This document shows, piece by piece, positions 43,435-51,667 of a stretch of DNA of 64,000 bases (within the stretch, counting starts at the first letter, position 1; each line of letters starts with the position of its first letter). The notes below the pieces were generated by a model. That model was not told the origin of the DNA. It was given only the letters and a program-made list of their open reading frames with translations, and searched no databases. The DNA is from ZYF759 sp046297455 (GTDB taxonomy: Bacteria; Pseudomonadota; Alphaproteobacteria; Rhizobiales; Rhizobiaceae), in contig JBKBIT010000001.1 in NCBI GenBank assembly GCA_046297455.1, forward strand, positions 168,563 to 232,562. Reading direction: 5' to 3'. Position numbers and translations under genes: made by a program.

Positions 43435-44481
43435 CTATGTCTGCGCGTGTTGCAGAAAGAACCTGAGCATCTCGCGGGACGCGTCTGGGCCCTTCGGGTC
43501 GGTATAGCTTCCGTTCGCCTGACCCCCGGCCCAGGCATGGCCTGCACCGTCGATCTCCCAATGTTCGGTCATGCTTCGTCCATCGACATCGTTGTGGCAG
43601 GTTTGTCGATACGCCCGTCCCCCTTCTGAGACACCCGATAAGCAGACCTGCTTGAGACCGGACCGCGTCTGCAAGGATTGCGCGACGACAGCATCTCCAT
43701 TCCTTGGATGCACCGTGTTGTCAGCCAGCCCATGGAACACGATCGACGTAACGGCCAGGGGCTGGACCTTGCCTGTTGAACCGCGGCGCATGGCGGCGAA
43801 TGCCGACGGCACGTCCCGCGCTCCGCCGACAGGCAGTCCGGAATGAATGCCAACCGCGGCAAACAATTCTGGATAAGCCGCGCCCAAGATTGCCGCAGCC
43901 GCACCACCCGCCGACAGTCCCGCGACATAGACCCTCGCCGGGTCGGCTGCGTGGTCGTGCAGGACATCGCGGACGATCCCCGCCATAAGGGCGGGTTCGC
44001 CCCGGTCGCGCGTCTGATCTTCCGGTCGGAACCAGTTCCAGCATTTCTGCCCATTCGCCCCCTTGGGCTGCGCGGGCCAGGCGACCAGACACCCGAATTG
44101 TTCGGCAAGCTCGTTCATGCCTGTGCCGATTGCGAAATCGTCGGGCGACTGGGTGCAGCCGTGCAGCATCATAATCAGCGGCATCGGCCCCTTGGGCTGG
44201 TTGGCGGGAACATAAAGCCGGTAGTCCCGGTTGCCCGCTGCGCTGTGCGTAAGCGACAGGAACTGCGCGCCCTTTGGCAGTTCCAGCGGCTCTGGCGCCA
44301 GCTCGCCACGCCGCGGCATGCCTGCCGCAGCGATGTTGCGCAGCGTTTCACGAAGCCCCGAGCGAACCGTGCGCGAAGAGGCCTTGGCAACGCGCCGGCC
44401 ACTATCGATGTTCCAGAAGAAATGAAACGGACCCCACATCAACGCGGCCATCATTGCCACGCCAGTTGATTTTTCGAACAT
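43435..44481 (-). CDS. PHB-depolymerase-family esterase (copy 1)
   Basis: A 348-residue alpha/beta hydrolase of the esterase-PHB family. The oxyanion segment is LIMMLHGCTQSPDDFA, the nucleophile elbow is YVAGLSAGGAAAAI, the acid is in FHGLADNTVHP, and the His in GAGHAWAGG. The enzyme would hydrolyse polyhydroxybutyrate or other polyesters. The N-terminal hydrophobic stretch (MAALMWGPFHFFWNI) is not a clear signal peptide. The ATG at 44481 is preferred; an in-frame ATG at 44583 lacks a ribosome site. It is a paralogue of the gene at 45175-46329. Confidence 0.88.
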   Translation of the reverse strand: MFEKSTGVAMMAALMWGPFHFFWNIDSGRRVAKASSRTVRSGLRETLRNIAAAGMPRRGELAPEPLELPKGAQFLSLTHSAAGNRDYRLYVPANQPKGPMPLIMMLHGCTQSPDDFAIGTGMNELAEQFGCLVAWPAQPKGANGQKCWNWFRPEDQTRDRGEPALMAGIVRDVLHDHAADPARVYVAGLSAGGAAAAILGAAYPELFAAVGIHSGLPVGGARDVPSAFAAMRRGSTGKVQPLAVTSIVFHGLADNTVHPRNGDAVVAQSLQTRSGLKQVCLSGVSEGGRAYRQTCHNDVDGRSMTEHWEIDGAGHAWAGGQANGSYTDPKGPDASREMLRFFLQHAQT

Positions 44482-44790
44482 TTTGCTCAGACCCTTCGGT
44501 AGGCGATGGCTCCGGACGACGGTCCCGGGCAACGCGTCCCTCCCCGAAGTAAAGTCGTGATCGCTGGAGTTGTTCCTCTGCATCAGCGGGTCGTGATCGC
44601 GCTTTTGAACGAAGTGGCAGGATCCTTTGATTGGCTGAACCGGCGTGAGTATCTCGAGGCGCCAGAGGAACGCCCGAGCTTTCTCCGGACCCCGCTGAAA
44701 GTGTCAGGCGGCTTGTTGACCTTCGCCCTGTCGTACGAGGACGCATCGGCGAGCTTGGGCAAGGTCCGGTCCGTGCTCCGGGCCTGAAGC

Positions 44791-44815
44791 GGAACCTAAG
44801 GGTTCTTCGGCGGTT
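44791..44815 (+). promoter_or_regulatory. EcfG-type promoter of a 62-residue gene
   Basis: GGAAC at 44791-44795, 16 bases, GGTT at 44812-44815, a perfect match to the spacing rule. The small gene's ATG is 24 bases downstream with GGAGAA as ribosome site. Confidence 0.6.
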
Positions 44816-44838
44816 CTTGTTTCCAACGGAGAACCGTC

Positions 44839-45027
44839 ATGCTCAGATTCTTGGCACTCTTAGGCGGAGCGTATGCGCTCTATCGCCGATTTCAAGGCTC
44901 CCGCCATTCGAACAAACCACCATATCGGCCGACCGCCGGCCCGGTCGCCGACTTGGCTGCGGATGTCCCGGACAGGCCAGCCACAAAATCTGCGACTGCC
45001 AAGCGAAAAACAAAGGCTGGCGCTTGA
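44839..45027 (+). CDS. Small basic hypothetical protein (62 aa)
   Basis: A 62-residue product beginning with a hydrophobic helix, MLRFLALLGGAYALYRRF, followed by a polar, Lys/Ala/Thr-rich tail ending TAKRKTKAGA. It could be a membrane-anchored small protein. The promoter 24 bases upstream and the GGAGAA site support expression. Family not recognised. Confidence 0.6.
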   Translation: MLRFLALLGGAYALYRRFQGSRHSNKPPYRPTAGPVADLAADVPDRPATKSATAKRKTKAGA

Positions 45028-45174
45028 GCAGGGTACCGGCACGCATTGGGACGGGGCATGCGCGGCTTGGCGAATGATTGCCAAAGGACCAGCGGCCTGA
45101 CCCAATCGTTGTGGTATCGGCGCCACATGTTTGTCGGTGGTGGCGGTGTCGCCGAAAGCAAGCCCGCGACAGCG

Positions 45175-46329
45175 CTATACCTGCCTATGCTGCAGAAAGA
45201 ACCGCATCATCTCGCGAGATGCATCCGGGCCCGCCGGATCGGTATAACTGCCGCCTTGCTGTCCGCCGGCCCAGGCATGGCCCGCACCCTCGATCTCCCA
45301 ATGCTCGGTGATGCTACGGCCATCGCCATCCTCGTGGCGGGTCTGCCGGTACGTTCGTCCCCCTGGCGAGGTGCCCAAAACGCTGCTTCGCTTGAAACCG
45401 GAACTTGCCTGCAAGGCTTGTGCGACGAGCGCCTCGCCATTGCGAGGATGCACCGTGCCGTCCGCCAGTCCGTGGAACACGATGGCCGGAACGGGAAGGG
45501 ACTCTGCCGTGCCCTTCGAGCCACTGCGCATGGATGCGAAGGCTGAGGGCACGTCCTGCGCCCCTCCGACCGGCAAGCCGGAATGAACGCCGACCGCTGC
45601 AATCAGGTCGGGATAGGCCGCGGCCAAGATCGCGGCTGCCGCGCCGCCCGCCGACAGACCGGCGACATAGACCCGGCCTGCATCGGCTGAATGGTCGTGC
45701 AGGACATCGCGGACGATCCCCGCAATCAGGGCGGGTTCGCCCCGATCGCGCGCCTGATCCTCCGGCCGGAACCAGTTCCAGCATTTCTGCACGTTCGCTC
45801 CCTGGGGCTGCGCGGGCCAGGCGACCAGGCACCCAAAATCTTCGGCGAGCGTATTCATGCCGGTTCCGATGGCGAAATCCTCGGGCGACTGGGTGCAGCC
45901 ATGCAGCATCACGATCAGTGGCATCGGCGCCTCTGGCTGTTTGGCCGGCACATAAAGCCGGTAGTCGCGACTGCCATGGCTACCGCTGTGGGTCAGCGAC
46001 AGGAACTGCGCGCCCGCCGGCAGATCAAGCGGCTCGGGGGCCAGAGGCCCACGCCGTGGCATCCCGCCCGCCGCGATGTTGCGCAGCGTTTCGCCCAGCC
46101 CCATGCGGATGCCGGGCGTAAAGGCCCTGGCCGTGCGCTGGCGCGGCGCGGCAACAGTATCGCCCAGCCGGGTGAAATCGCCTTCGATCACCTTGCCATC
46201 GGCAGGGTGGGTCGTCGCGGCTGGCTGGGGTTGCAGCAGCGACTGGATCAGCGTTGTCGCTTCGTCCAGTCTGCCGGCGCGCGTCAGATCGGTGGCCCGG
46301 GACATGCCGCGGGCGAAGGGAGTGGTCAT
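45175..46329 (-). CDS. PHB-depolymerase-family esterase (copy 2)
   Basis: A 384-residue paralogue of the neighbouring esterase. The same motifs occur: LIVMLHGCTQSPEDFA, YVAGLSAGGAAAAI, FHGLADGTVHP and GAGHAWAGG. The N-terminal 90 residues (ARGMSRATDLTRAGRLDE...) are not found in copy 1. The start ATG at 46329 is the first with coding-like sequence; the longer frame is antisense to the CopG gene. Both copies are highly similar at the DNA level, so they arose by a recent tandem duplication. Confidence 0.9.
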   Translation of the reverse strand: MTTPFARGMSRATDLTRAGRLDEATTLIQSLLQPQPAATTHPADGKVIEGDFTRLGDTVAAPRQRTARAFTPGIRMGLGETLRNIAAGGMPRRGPLAPEPLDLPAGAQFLSLTHSGSHGSRDYRLYVPAKQPEAPMPLIVMLHGCTQSPEDFAIGTGMNTLAEDFGCLVAWPAQPQGANVQKCWNWFRPEDQARDRGEPALIAGIVRDVLHDHSADAGRVYVAGLSAGGAAAAILAAAYPDLIAAVGVHSGLPVGGAQDVPSAFASMRSGSKGTAESLPVPAIVFHGLADGTVHPRNGEALVAQALQASSGFKRSSVLGTSPGGRTYRQTRHEDGDGRSITEHWEIEGAGHAWAGGQQGGSYTDPAGPDASREMMRFFLQHRQV

Positions 46330-46352
46330 GGGGTTCTTTCGGGTTGGGAGGA

Positions 46353-46775
46353 TCAGGAAATGCGGTCTGCCAACGCGGTCTTGACCGCGTCGCTGGCGTT
46401 CAGTGTGCCCAGAACGGAAAGGGAGGAAATCGTATCGAGTGCAAGTTCGGGCGTAACATCCGGGGCGATCACGACAAGCCCAAGAGCGCGGATATCCAGC
46501 ATCTGGCCCGCAGCCTGCGCCTTGGTCAGTTCGTCTGCTGTGATGTGACGCAAGCCCAGATCGACGCTCTTGCGTACCACGATCTGGCGCACCGTCTCCG
46601 CATGCCGCTCGATCTGATTGCGAATGGCGGTGCGTATGAAGTCGCTGCGGTTGGAGTAGAAGCCTTCCTGCACCAGCAACTCGATCTGGCCGAGATCGAC
46701 GAAACCGAGATTGATGGTGAGCTTTTCGGATTCGGGCGTTTTGGCGGTTACCCCGCCAGTCGATGACCTTGCCAT
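46353..46775 (-). CDS. CopG-like ribbon-helix-helix regulator
   Basis: A 140-residue protein with an N-terminal ribbon-helix-helix (SEKLTINLGFVDLGQIELL then FYSNRSDFIRTAIRNQI) and a C-terminal domain of unknown function (ALGLVVIAPDVTPELALD). The gene directly precedes the second PHB-depolymerase gene by 24 bases, so it may autoregulate that operon. It is not a toxin-antitoxin pair: no toxin gene lies next to it. An EcfG-like promoter lies 145 bases upstream. Confidence 0.85.
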   Translation of the reverse strand: MARSSTGGVTAKTPESEKLTINLGFVDLGQIELLVQEGFYSNRSDFIRTAIRNQIERHAETVRQIVVRKSVDLGLRHITADELTKAQAAGQMLDIRALGLVVIAPDVTPELALDTISSLSVLGTLNASDAVKTALADRIS

Positions 46776-46919
46776 GTCGCATCTCCATAGCCATCCCTGT
46801 GGATGGTATATGGATGTTTGGCGATCACATGCAAGACCTGCATTGTGTCATGTTCCGGTTGGGATCGGCCGCATTCATTCGCCTGTCAGGTTGCAACAGC
46901 GGGTTCCGGCCGAAGCTGA

Positions 46920-46944
46920 AACCTCCTTCGATCGGCGATGTTCC
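46920..46944 (-). promoter_or_regulatory. EcfG-type promoter of the CopG-esterase operon
   Basis: On the minus strand GGAAC (46940-46944), 16 bases, GGTT (46920-46923). The CopG-like start is 145 bases downstream. The 355-bp gap at 46776-47130 otherwise holds no recognisable gene. Confidence 0.55.
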
Positions 46945-47130
46945 ACCTCAATGGCTGCCGAGTTGAAAGGAAGTGGGGAAGCTGTCGACAGCGATAGTCA
47001 CGAGTCGTTCCGGCGAGATCTGCAGCCGCGGAGCAATGCCCCTCCGCCTGCGGACTTTCGTGGACGATCCCAATCCATAGAAGGACGGCGCAGTCGTGAG
47101 GCCGACAGTGGGTCGGCCTCACGGACATGA

Positions 47131-48177
47131 TCAACGCGTCTGGCGTGCCGGCTTCAGGCCGTCAGTGGCGCGGTCGACAGATCGCTCGGCGTCGTCCATT
47201 GTTCGCGTAGCGGCCTGCTTCGCTTTGGCACCCACAGCTTTCGAGACATCCGCCACCTTCTCGGCAAGCGGCTTGCCGCCCGGCGTCAGACCCTGACGAT
47301 CAGCCTCCTCACGCGCCGTGGCATAAACCTCGCCGGCAACGCCTTTGGCTTTCTCCATGCCATCCGAAAGCGCGGATTCGGCTTCCTCGCGCATCTTCAT
47401 GCTGGCTTCGCCGAGATTCTCGCGTTCGGTGGGGGTAACCGGCATCATCGCGCCAATGGCTGCCCCCACGGCCACGCCCAGAGCGCCGACCACCAGAGGC
47501 TCGCGATCCAGAGCGTCGAGGAAGGTGGATTTGATCCGTTCTCCCATCTCGGCACCGGCCTGCGAGACATCGGCGAGATGTTCGCTTGCGCTGTCCCGCA
47601 TGTCGTGCATGGCCGTACTGGCCGCATCGGCGGCGGAGCCGACGGCGTCGCTGACTTTTGCGGCACCCGCGCTCGCTGCATCGCCAACCTTCCCGGCCGC
47701 CGAACCTGCGGAGTCCTTCATGCTCGAAGCACCTGCACCCAGCGCGGAGCCGACACCGAGTGACTTCTTTCCGGACGTGGAGCGCTCGGCGGGCGCAGAC
47801 GACAGACTGGCCGACCCTCCTTCGTTCGCGGACACGCCGCCATTCGCAGCAAAGCTGGTTTTCACGGGGGCGACGGCGGTGGAGGCAGAACCCCGCGGGC
47901 GTCCGCGAGGCCCGGAGCCCGCATGCTGCGTACCAGATCCCATCATGAGCCATGCAAGGCCACCACCAACCAGCGCGAGCGCCAACGGGTTGTCGCGGAC
48001 CTGATGCTTGATGTTGGCGACCATCTGGTTGACGTCTCCATCCTTGAAGTAGTCGACGACCTCGTCCATCAGCTGGCCCGGGGACATCTTGGCTTTCAGG
48101 TGATCGGCGGTATTGGCTATGTCGGCACGCACGCGTTCGGCGTCACGTTCCAGGCTCGAAGAGGATTTCTCGATCAT
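47131..48177 (-). CDS. DUF3618-domain envelope-stress protein
   Basis: A 348-residue protein. The N-terminal DUF3618 region reads LERDAERVRADIANTADHLKAKM (coiled coil), followed by a short hydrophobic helix, NPLALALVGGGLAWLMMG. The middle is an Ala/Ser/Asp-rich low-complexity stretch, and a second hydrophobic segment lies around VVGALGVAVGAAIGAMMP. The protein is probably membrane-associated. It overlaps the holin-family gene by four bases and is the last gene of a three- or four-gene operon. Confidence 0.85.
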   Translation of the reverse strand: MIEKSSSSLERDAERVRADIANTADHLKAKMSPGQLMDEVVDYFKDGDVNQMVANIKHQVRDNPLALALVGGGLAWLMMGSGTQHAGSGPRGRPRGSASTAVAPVKTSFAANGGVSANEGGSASLSSAPAERSTSGKKSLGVGSALGAGASSMKDSAGSAAGKVGDAASAGAAKVSDAVGSAADAASTAMHDMRDSASEHLADVSQAGAEMGERIKSTFLDALDREPLVVGALGVAVGAAIGAMMPVTPTERENLGEASMKMREEAESALSDGMEKAKGVAGEVYATAREEADRQGLTPGGKPLAEKVADVSKAVGAKAKQAATRTMDDAERSVDRATDGLKPARQTR

Positions 48178-48569
48178 GTGGTTTGCTCCTTGGCAAGGTG
48201 GGCGTCCTTGCGCAGCTGTTCGGCGGTGCGCGAGGGTGCCAGTTCCGAAGGCGACATGTTGGTGGTTCCCCGCTTGACCAGAACGGCGCCGATAATGGCT
48301 ATGACGACACCGACCAGGAGCGAGGCCCAGCCGACACCTAGCCCCAGATTCGCCAGTGCGACGACCAGAGCCTGCAGGAGGACGATGAGGGCTGCCAGCA
48401 AAAGCACAGCGCCGGCCGCGATTTCCATGGCGCCGGTGCCTACCTTGTTCGCGCTTTCGCGCAATTCGCTGCGCAGAAGGCTGCTTTCGGTTCGGACCAG
48501 TGATGAAAGCTGCTGAGCGAGGTCAGATAATAGTTCTGGAATGGACCGTTTGTCTCTGTCGGGCGTCAT
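48174..48569 (-). CDS. Phage-holin-family (DUF1469, YqjE-like) membrane protein
   Basis: A 131-residue protein with two membrane helices (AAGAVLLLAALIVLLQALVVAL and ASLLVGVVIAIIGAVLV) flanked by polar ends. The N-terminus has IPELLSDLAQQLSSLVRTESSLL, as in YqjE-like proteins. Name notwithstanding, it is not a prophage gene; the family usually pairs with YqjD- and DUF3618-like proteins, as it does here. Overlaps both neighbours. Confidence 0.9.
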   Translation of the reverse strand: MTPDRDKRSIPELLSDLAQQLSSLVRTESSLLRSELRESANKVGTGAMEIAAGAVLLLAALIVLLQALVVALANLGLGVGWASLLVGVVIAIIGAVLVKRGTTNMSPSELAPSRTAEQLRKDAHLAKEQTT

Positions 48570-49204
48570 CGCTGGGACCCTCCTTGCCCGTTCGAGGCGG
48601 CAGCAGCGCCTTCCGGTCGGCCGGAAGCGGGCGCTGCTGAGGTTTGCGAGGAACGAACTGAAGGAGGCGGAAAGGCGTTGCTTCTAGAGGTGGCAGTGCT
48701 ATTGCCGTCCGTAGCGATCGCGGAAGAAGTGCCTGCGACCGCGAACCGGCTCAGGGCAAAACCTGCAAGCAGTGAGCCTGCCAGAAAGCCGACGGGATTG
48801 TCGCGGCCGAACTGGCGCACCGAGTCCAGCATCTCACCGGTAGATTTACCGTGTAACGAACGGGACAGGCTTTCAAGCCCCGACGCGGCATGGGTGACCA
48901 TCTCGGCGGCCGGTCCGGTGTCGCTCTTGCCGAGCTCTTCGCTGGCGGCCCTCAGGGCGTCGGCGAAGACATCTATCTGAGATGCAGTCGCGTCCCTGAC
49001 CTTGTCGGCCTGGTCCTCGGCGAAATGGCGAGCCTCCCCGCCCAGAGCGCCGGCTTCCTTCTTGACGGCGTCGACGGCCTCTGAGGCCGCGGACGAGGCA
49101 GTACTGGCTTCGGCCCGCAAACGCTTCTTCGCTGCGTCAGTGTCTTGTGACGGCGAGTGCAACTGGGTACCGGCTGCGCTGCCGGGTTTGTCTTTGTCGT
49201 TCAT
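48566..49204 (-). CDS. YqjD-like / nutrient-deprivation-induced protein
   Basis: A 212-residue acidic protein. The N-terminal 100 residues are Ala/Glu/Lys-rich and helical (AEASTASSAASEAVDAVKKEA); a hydrophobic segment in NPVGFLAGSLLAGFALSRFAV is a likely membrane anchor. The Ser/Pro-rich tail is disordered. Start ATG at 49204 after GGGAGAAAG. First large gene of the operon with the holin-family and DUF3618 proteins; these are associated with ribosome or membrane association in stress, by analogy with YqjD. Confidence 0.8.
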   Translation of the reverse strand: MNDKDKPGSAAGTQLHSPSQDTDAAKKRLRAEASTASSAASEAVDAVKKEAGALGGEARHFAEDQADKVRDATASQIDVFADALRAASEELGKSDTGPAAEMVTHAASGLESLSRSLHGKSTGEMLDSVRQFGRDNPVGFLAGSLLAGFALSRFAVAGTSSAIATDGNSTATSRSNAFPPPSVRSSQTSAAPASGRPEGAAAASNGQGGSQR

Positions 49205-49215
49205 TTGCTTTCTCC

Positions 49216-49290
49216 CTAGGAAATGCCGAGGAACGACAGGATGGCGAGAACCACCACAATCAATCCTATGAGGTAGATGAGGCTGTGCAT
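49216..49290 (-). CDS. 24-residue membrane microprotein
   Basis: The ATG at 49290 opens a frame of 24 residues that is nearly all membrane helix: SLIYLIGLIVVVLAILSFLG. An AAGGA ribosome site lies eight bases upstream, and an EcfG-like promoter 35 bases upstream. Similar tiny single-helix proteins occur in other Alphaproteobacteria as I recall them. It leads the operon that continues at 49204. Confidence 0.6.
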   Translation of the reverse strand: MHSLIYLIGLIVVVLAILSFLGIS

Positions 49291-49324
49291 GATATGTCCT
49301 TCGACATGAGCTGAGTGACCGCCC

Positions 49325-49349
49325 AACTCGCACCATGGTGGAACGTTCC
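49325..49349 (-). promoter_or_regulatory. EcfG-type promoter of the YqjD/holin/DUF3618 operon
   Basis: On the minus strand GGAAC (49345-49349), 16 bases, AGTT (49325-49328). The microprotein start is 35 bases downstream. A weaker plus-strand match, GGAAC at 49422 with TT 18 bases later, precedes the divergent glycosyltransferase gene. Confidence 0.5.
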
Positions 49350-49506
49350 AGCCCAGCCGCAACAGCGGCGAAGGTTGGCCGTGCGGGCAGGTCGACAAGC
49401 CTGTGTCGGCTGATCTGTTCGGGAACCTTTCCTTCTACGGCAGCTTAGGTCGGAAGCTTGTTCCGCGTTTTCGCTTCGAAAGCCGTCGTTGAAATGAAAG
49501 CCTCGA

Positions 49507-50577
49507 ATGCACGACCTCATCGTTCCAGTAGTGGCAATACCGGCCCGAAACGAAGAAGCCCTCCTTCCTCGGCTTATCGCGGCGTTGGCGCGGCAGACAA
49601 TCGTGCGGCATCTTCACCAGCCATTGCGTGTTGTCCTGGTGCTCAACAACACCGACGATCGCTCGCTGGCAGCGGCTCTTGAAGCTGCCGCGCACGCGCC
49701 GCAGCTTCGAATGACGATCGAGGAAGAGGTATTTCCGCTGGATCAAGCCCATGTCGGTCAGGCGCGCCACCTGGCGATGGAAATTGCCGCGCGCGAGGCC
49801 CCATCCGGCGTCATCCTGACGACGGACGCGGATGCGGTGCCGTCCGACAACTGGGTCGAGAACAACCTGCGAGCCATACGCTCGGGAATAGACCTGGTTG
49901 GAGGCCAGATAATCGGCGACCGGCAGGAAGAGGAAACGCTCGGCGCGGGCTTTCTTCGCCGCGCCCTCACGCATGCAAGATACGCATCACTGCGCGACGA
50001 ACTTGCCTGGTTGATAGACCCGATTGACCACGATCCGTGGCCGCGCCATCGTGATCATACCGGCGCCAGCATAGCCGTTCGTTCCGACGTCTATCGCGCC
50101 ACTGGAGGCATGGATCCATTGCCCTTTCGCGAGGACCTGGCCTTCGTGTCCAAGGTCGTGGCCGCGGGCTATCGGCTCAGCCATCCGCTTGATGTGGTAG
50201 TCACTGTCTCTGCCCGTACCAACGGGCGCGCGCCGGGCGGCATGGCCGACTGCCTTCGATCATGGGTGCGGGAGGAGATGGAAGGTGTGCCCCTGCTGCT
50301 CGAGTGTCCGGACGCGATCGAGCGGCGCCTGCACCTGCGCCGCTCGATGCGTGCTCTCGCTCAAGAAGTCTCAAGCGTCGTGTGCCCGACATCGGCGGTC
50401 AAGGAAACGAGGCAGCAGGAGGCGGTTCGCTACGCCGGTGTTCATTGGAACCGTGCGATGATTGAGCGCCTCATGGCCGACGATCCGGATGCGATCGCAA
50501 CCGTGCCCGCATCCATCGCTGTCGCCAAGCTGGAACGGCGGATCGCCGATCTGCGGAGGGTTGCCAATGCGGCTTGA
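49507..50577 (+). CDS. GT2-family glycosyltransferase
   Basis: A 356-residue cytoplasmic GT-A fold enzyme. It starts IVPVVAIPARNEEALLPRLI, the nucleotide-sugar-binding strand; the DxD-type metal site is in VILTTDADAVPSDNW; an acceptor loop is GGMDPLPFREDLAFVSKV. No membrane helix is seen, so the acceptor is soluble or membrane-peripheral. It overlaps the next gene by 11 bases. Donor and acceptor are unknown, but the deacetylase and NodS-like genes in the same operon suggest an N-acetylhexosamine-containing product. Confidence 0.9.
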   Translation: MHDLIVPVVAIPARNEEALLPRLIAALARQTIVRHLHQPLRVVLVLNNTDDRSLAAALEAAAHAPQLRMTIEEEVFPLDQAHVGQARHLAMEIAAREAPSGVILTTDADAVPSDNWVENNLRAIRSGIDLVGGQIIGDRQEEETLGAGFLRRALTHARYASLRDELAWLIDPIDHDPWPRHRDHTGASIAVRSDVYRATGGMDPLPFREDLAFVSKVVAAGYRLSHPLDVVVTVSARTNGRAPGGMADCLRSWVREEMEGVPLLLECPDAIERRLHLRRSMRALAQEVSSVVCPTSAVKETRQQEAVRYAGVHWNRAMIERLMADDPDAIATVPASIAVAKLERRIADLRRVANAA

Positions 50578-51667
50578 GATCGACAGCAAAAGACGGCGCG
50601 AGGACCTGTCGCGTGTGATCGCGCTCAATGCCGCCGCACGTGACGCCGACGGAGCTTTTCCGCGCGAGGCGTTCGACGAACTGGGAAAGCTGGGCCTCTT
50701 GTCCGCGCCCCCGCTCACGCCAGAGACAATGAGTGCGCTTCTTTTGCTGCTCGCGGCCGTTGGTCGTGGCGACCTGAGTACCGGGCGGATCTACGAAGGG
50801 CATGTGAATGCCCTGTTCCTGATCGAACGGTTCGGAACCGCCAGGCAGAAAGAATGCTATTCTCGGATCGTCCGCGATGGGGGTGTGTTCGGGGTCTGGA
50901 ACACCGATGAAGCATCTGATCCTCTGCGTCTGGTGAACGACCTGTTCGCGGGTAGAAAGAATTTCGCATCCGGTGTCGACGGGCTCTCCCACGCCATCGT
51001 CACGATCAGCGACGATGAAGGCCGGCGCATGATCGTCGTTCCGACCCGCAATTTGTCGGTCGATCGGACATGGTGGAAGCCGCTCGGCATGCGTGCATCC
51101 GGCAGTCACGTCGTCGACTTGAGCGGCCTCATCGTCAAGCCGGACTGGTATCTCGGCGGATCCGACGACTATGTCCGTCAACCTTGGTTTTCGTCAGGGG
51201 CCATTCGTTTTCTCGCCGTACAGGTCGGCGGGATGCATGCCATACTCGATGCGGCGATCGCCCATCTGAACCGCACGAACCGTGCAGATAATCCTCACCA
51301 GTCACATCGGCTGGCGCGGATGGCCGTGGCGGTCGAGACCGGCTATCTCTGGCTTGAGCGTGTGGGGCGCGCTTGGGGCCTGGCGGCCGCCGAAGGTTCG
51401 GCGGATGCGCTGCAGCAACACCTTCAGGCGGCGACGAACGGTGCCCGGCTGGCAATAGAAACGGCGGCCATATCGGCGCTTGATGATGCTGAACAGGCTA
51501 TTGGCGCTGCTGGCATGATTTCCCCCCATCCATTCGAGCGACTGATGCGAGACCTTCGAACCTATCTGCGCCAGCCCAATCCGGACGGGGCAGCAGCTGC
51601 CTTTGGCACTGCGGTTGCTGCCGGTGACTGGAAGCCCGCGGGGCCGGAGGGATTGGAATGGACTTGA
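50567..51667 (+). CDS. Acyl-CoA-dehydrogenase-fold flavoprotein
   Basis: A 366-residue protein of the acyl-CoA dehydrogenase superfamily: N-terminal helices (FPREAFDELGKLGLLSAPP), a middle beta domain (GVFGVWNTDEASDPLRL, FASGVDGLSHAIVTISD) and a C-terminal helical domain (RFLAVQVGGMHAILDAAI). I do not see the usual catalytic Glu with confidence. Related flavoproteins in biosynthetic operons catalyse desaturation or N-hydroxylation rather than beta-oxidation. The start ATG at 50567 lies within the glycosyltransferase end; its stop overlaps the deacetylase start by ten bases. Confidence 0.8.
   Translation: MRLEIDSKRRREDLSRVIALNAAARDADGAFPREAFDELGKLGLLSAPPLTPETMSALLLLLAAVGRGDLSTGRIYEGHVNALFLIERFGTARQKECYSRIVRDGGVFGVWNTDEASDPLRLVNDLFAGRKNFASGVDGLSHAIVTISDDEGRRMIVVPTRNLSVDRTWWKPLGMRASGSHVVDLSGLIVKPDWYLGGSDDYVRQPWFSSGAIRFLAVQVGGMHAILDAAIAHLNRTNRADNPHQSHRLARMAVAVETGYLWLERVGRAWGLAAAEGSADALQQHLQAATNGARLAIETAAISALDDAEQAIGAAGMISPHPFERLMRDLRTYLRQPNPDGAAAAFGTAVAAGDWKPAGPEGLEWT

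Noticed and set aside
46353..46775. CopG-like gene as a toxin-antitoxin antitoxin
   Set aside because: The adjacent gene is a PHB-depolymerase-type esterase, not a toxin, and no small toxin frame is present.
48174..48569. Holin-family gene as evidence of a prophage
   Set aside because: No phage structural or lysis genes lie nearby; the gene belongs to the YqjE-like family and sits with YqjD/DUF3618 partners.
49422..49446. EcfG-like promoter for the glycosyltransferase operon
   Set aside because: The -35 GGAAC is present and TT occurs 18 bases later, but the GTT of the -10 is lacking (GCTT), so it was not listed as a feature.
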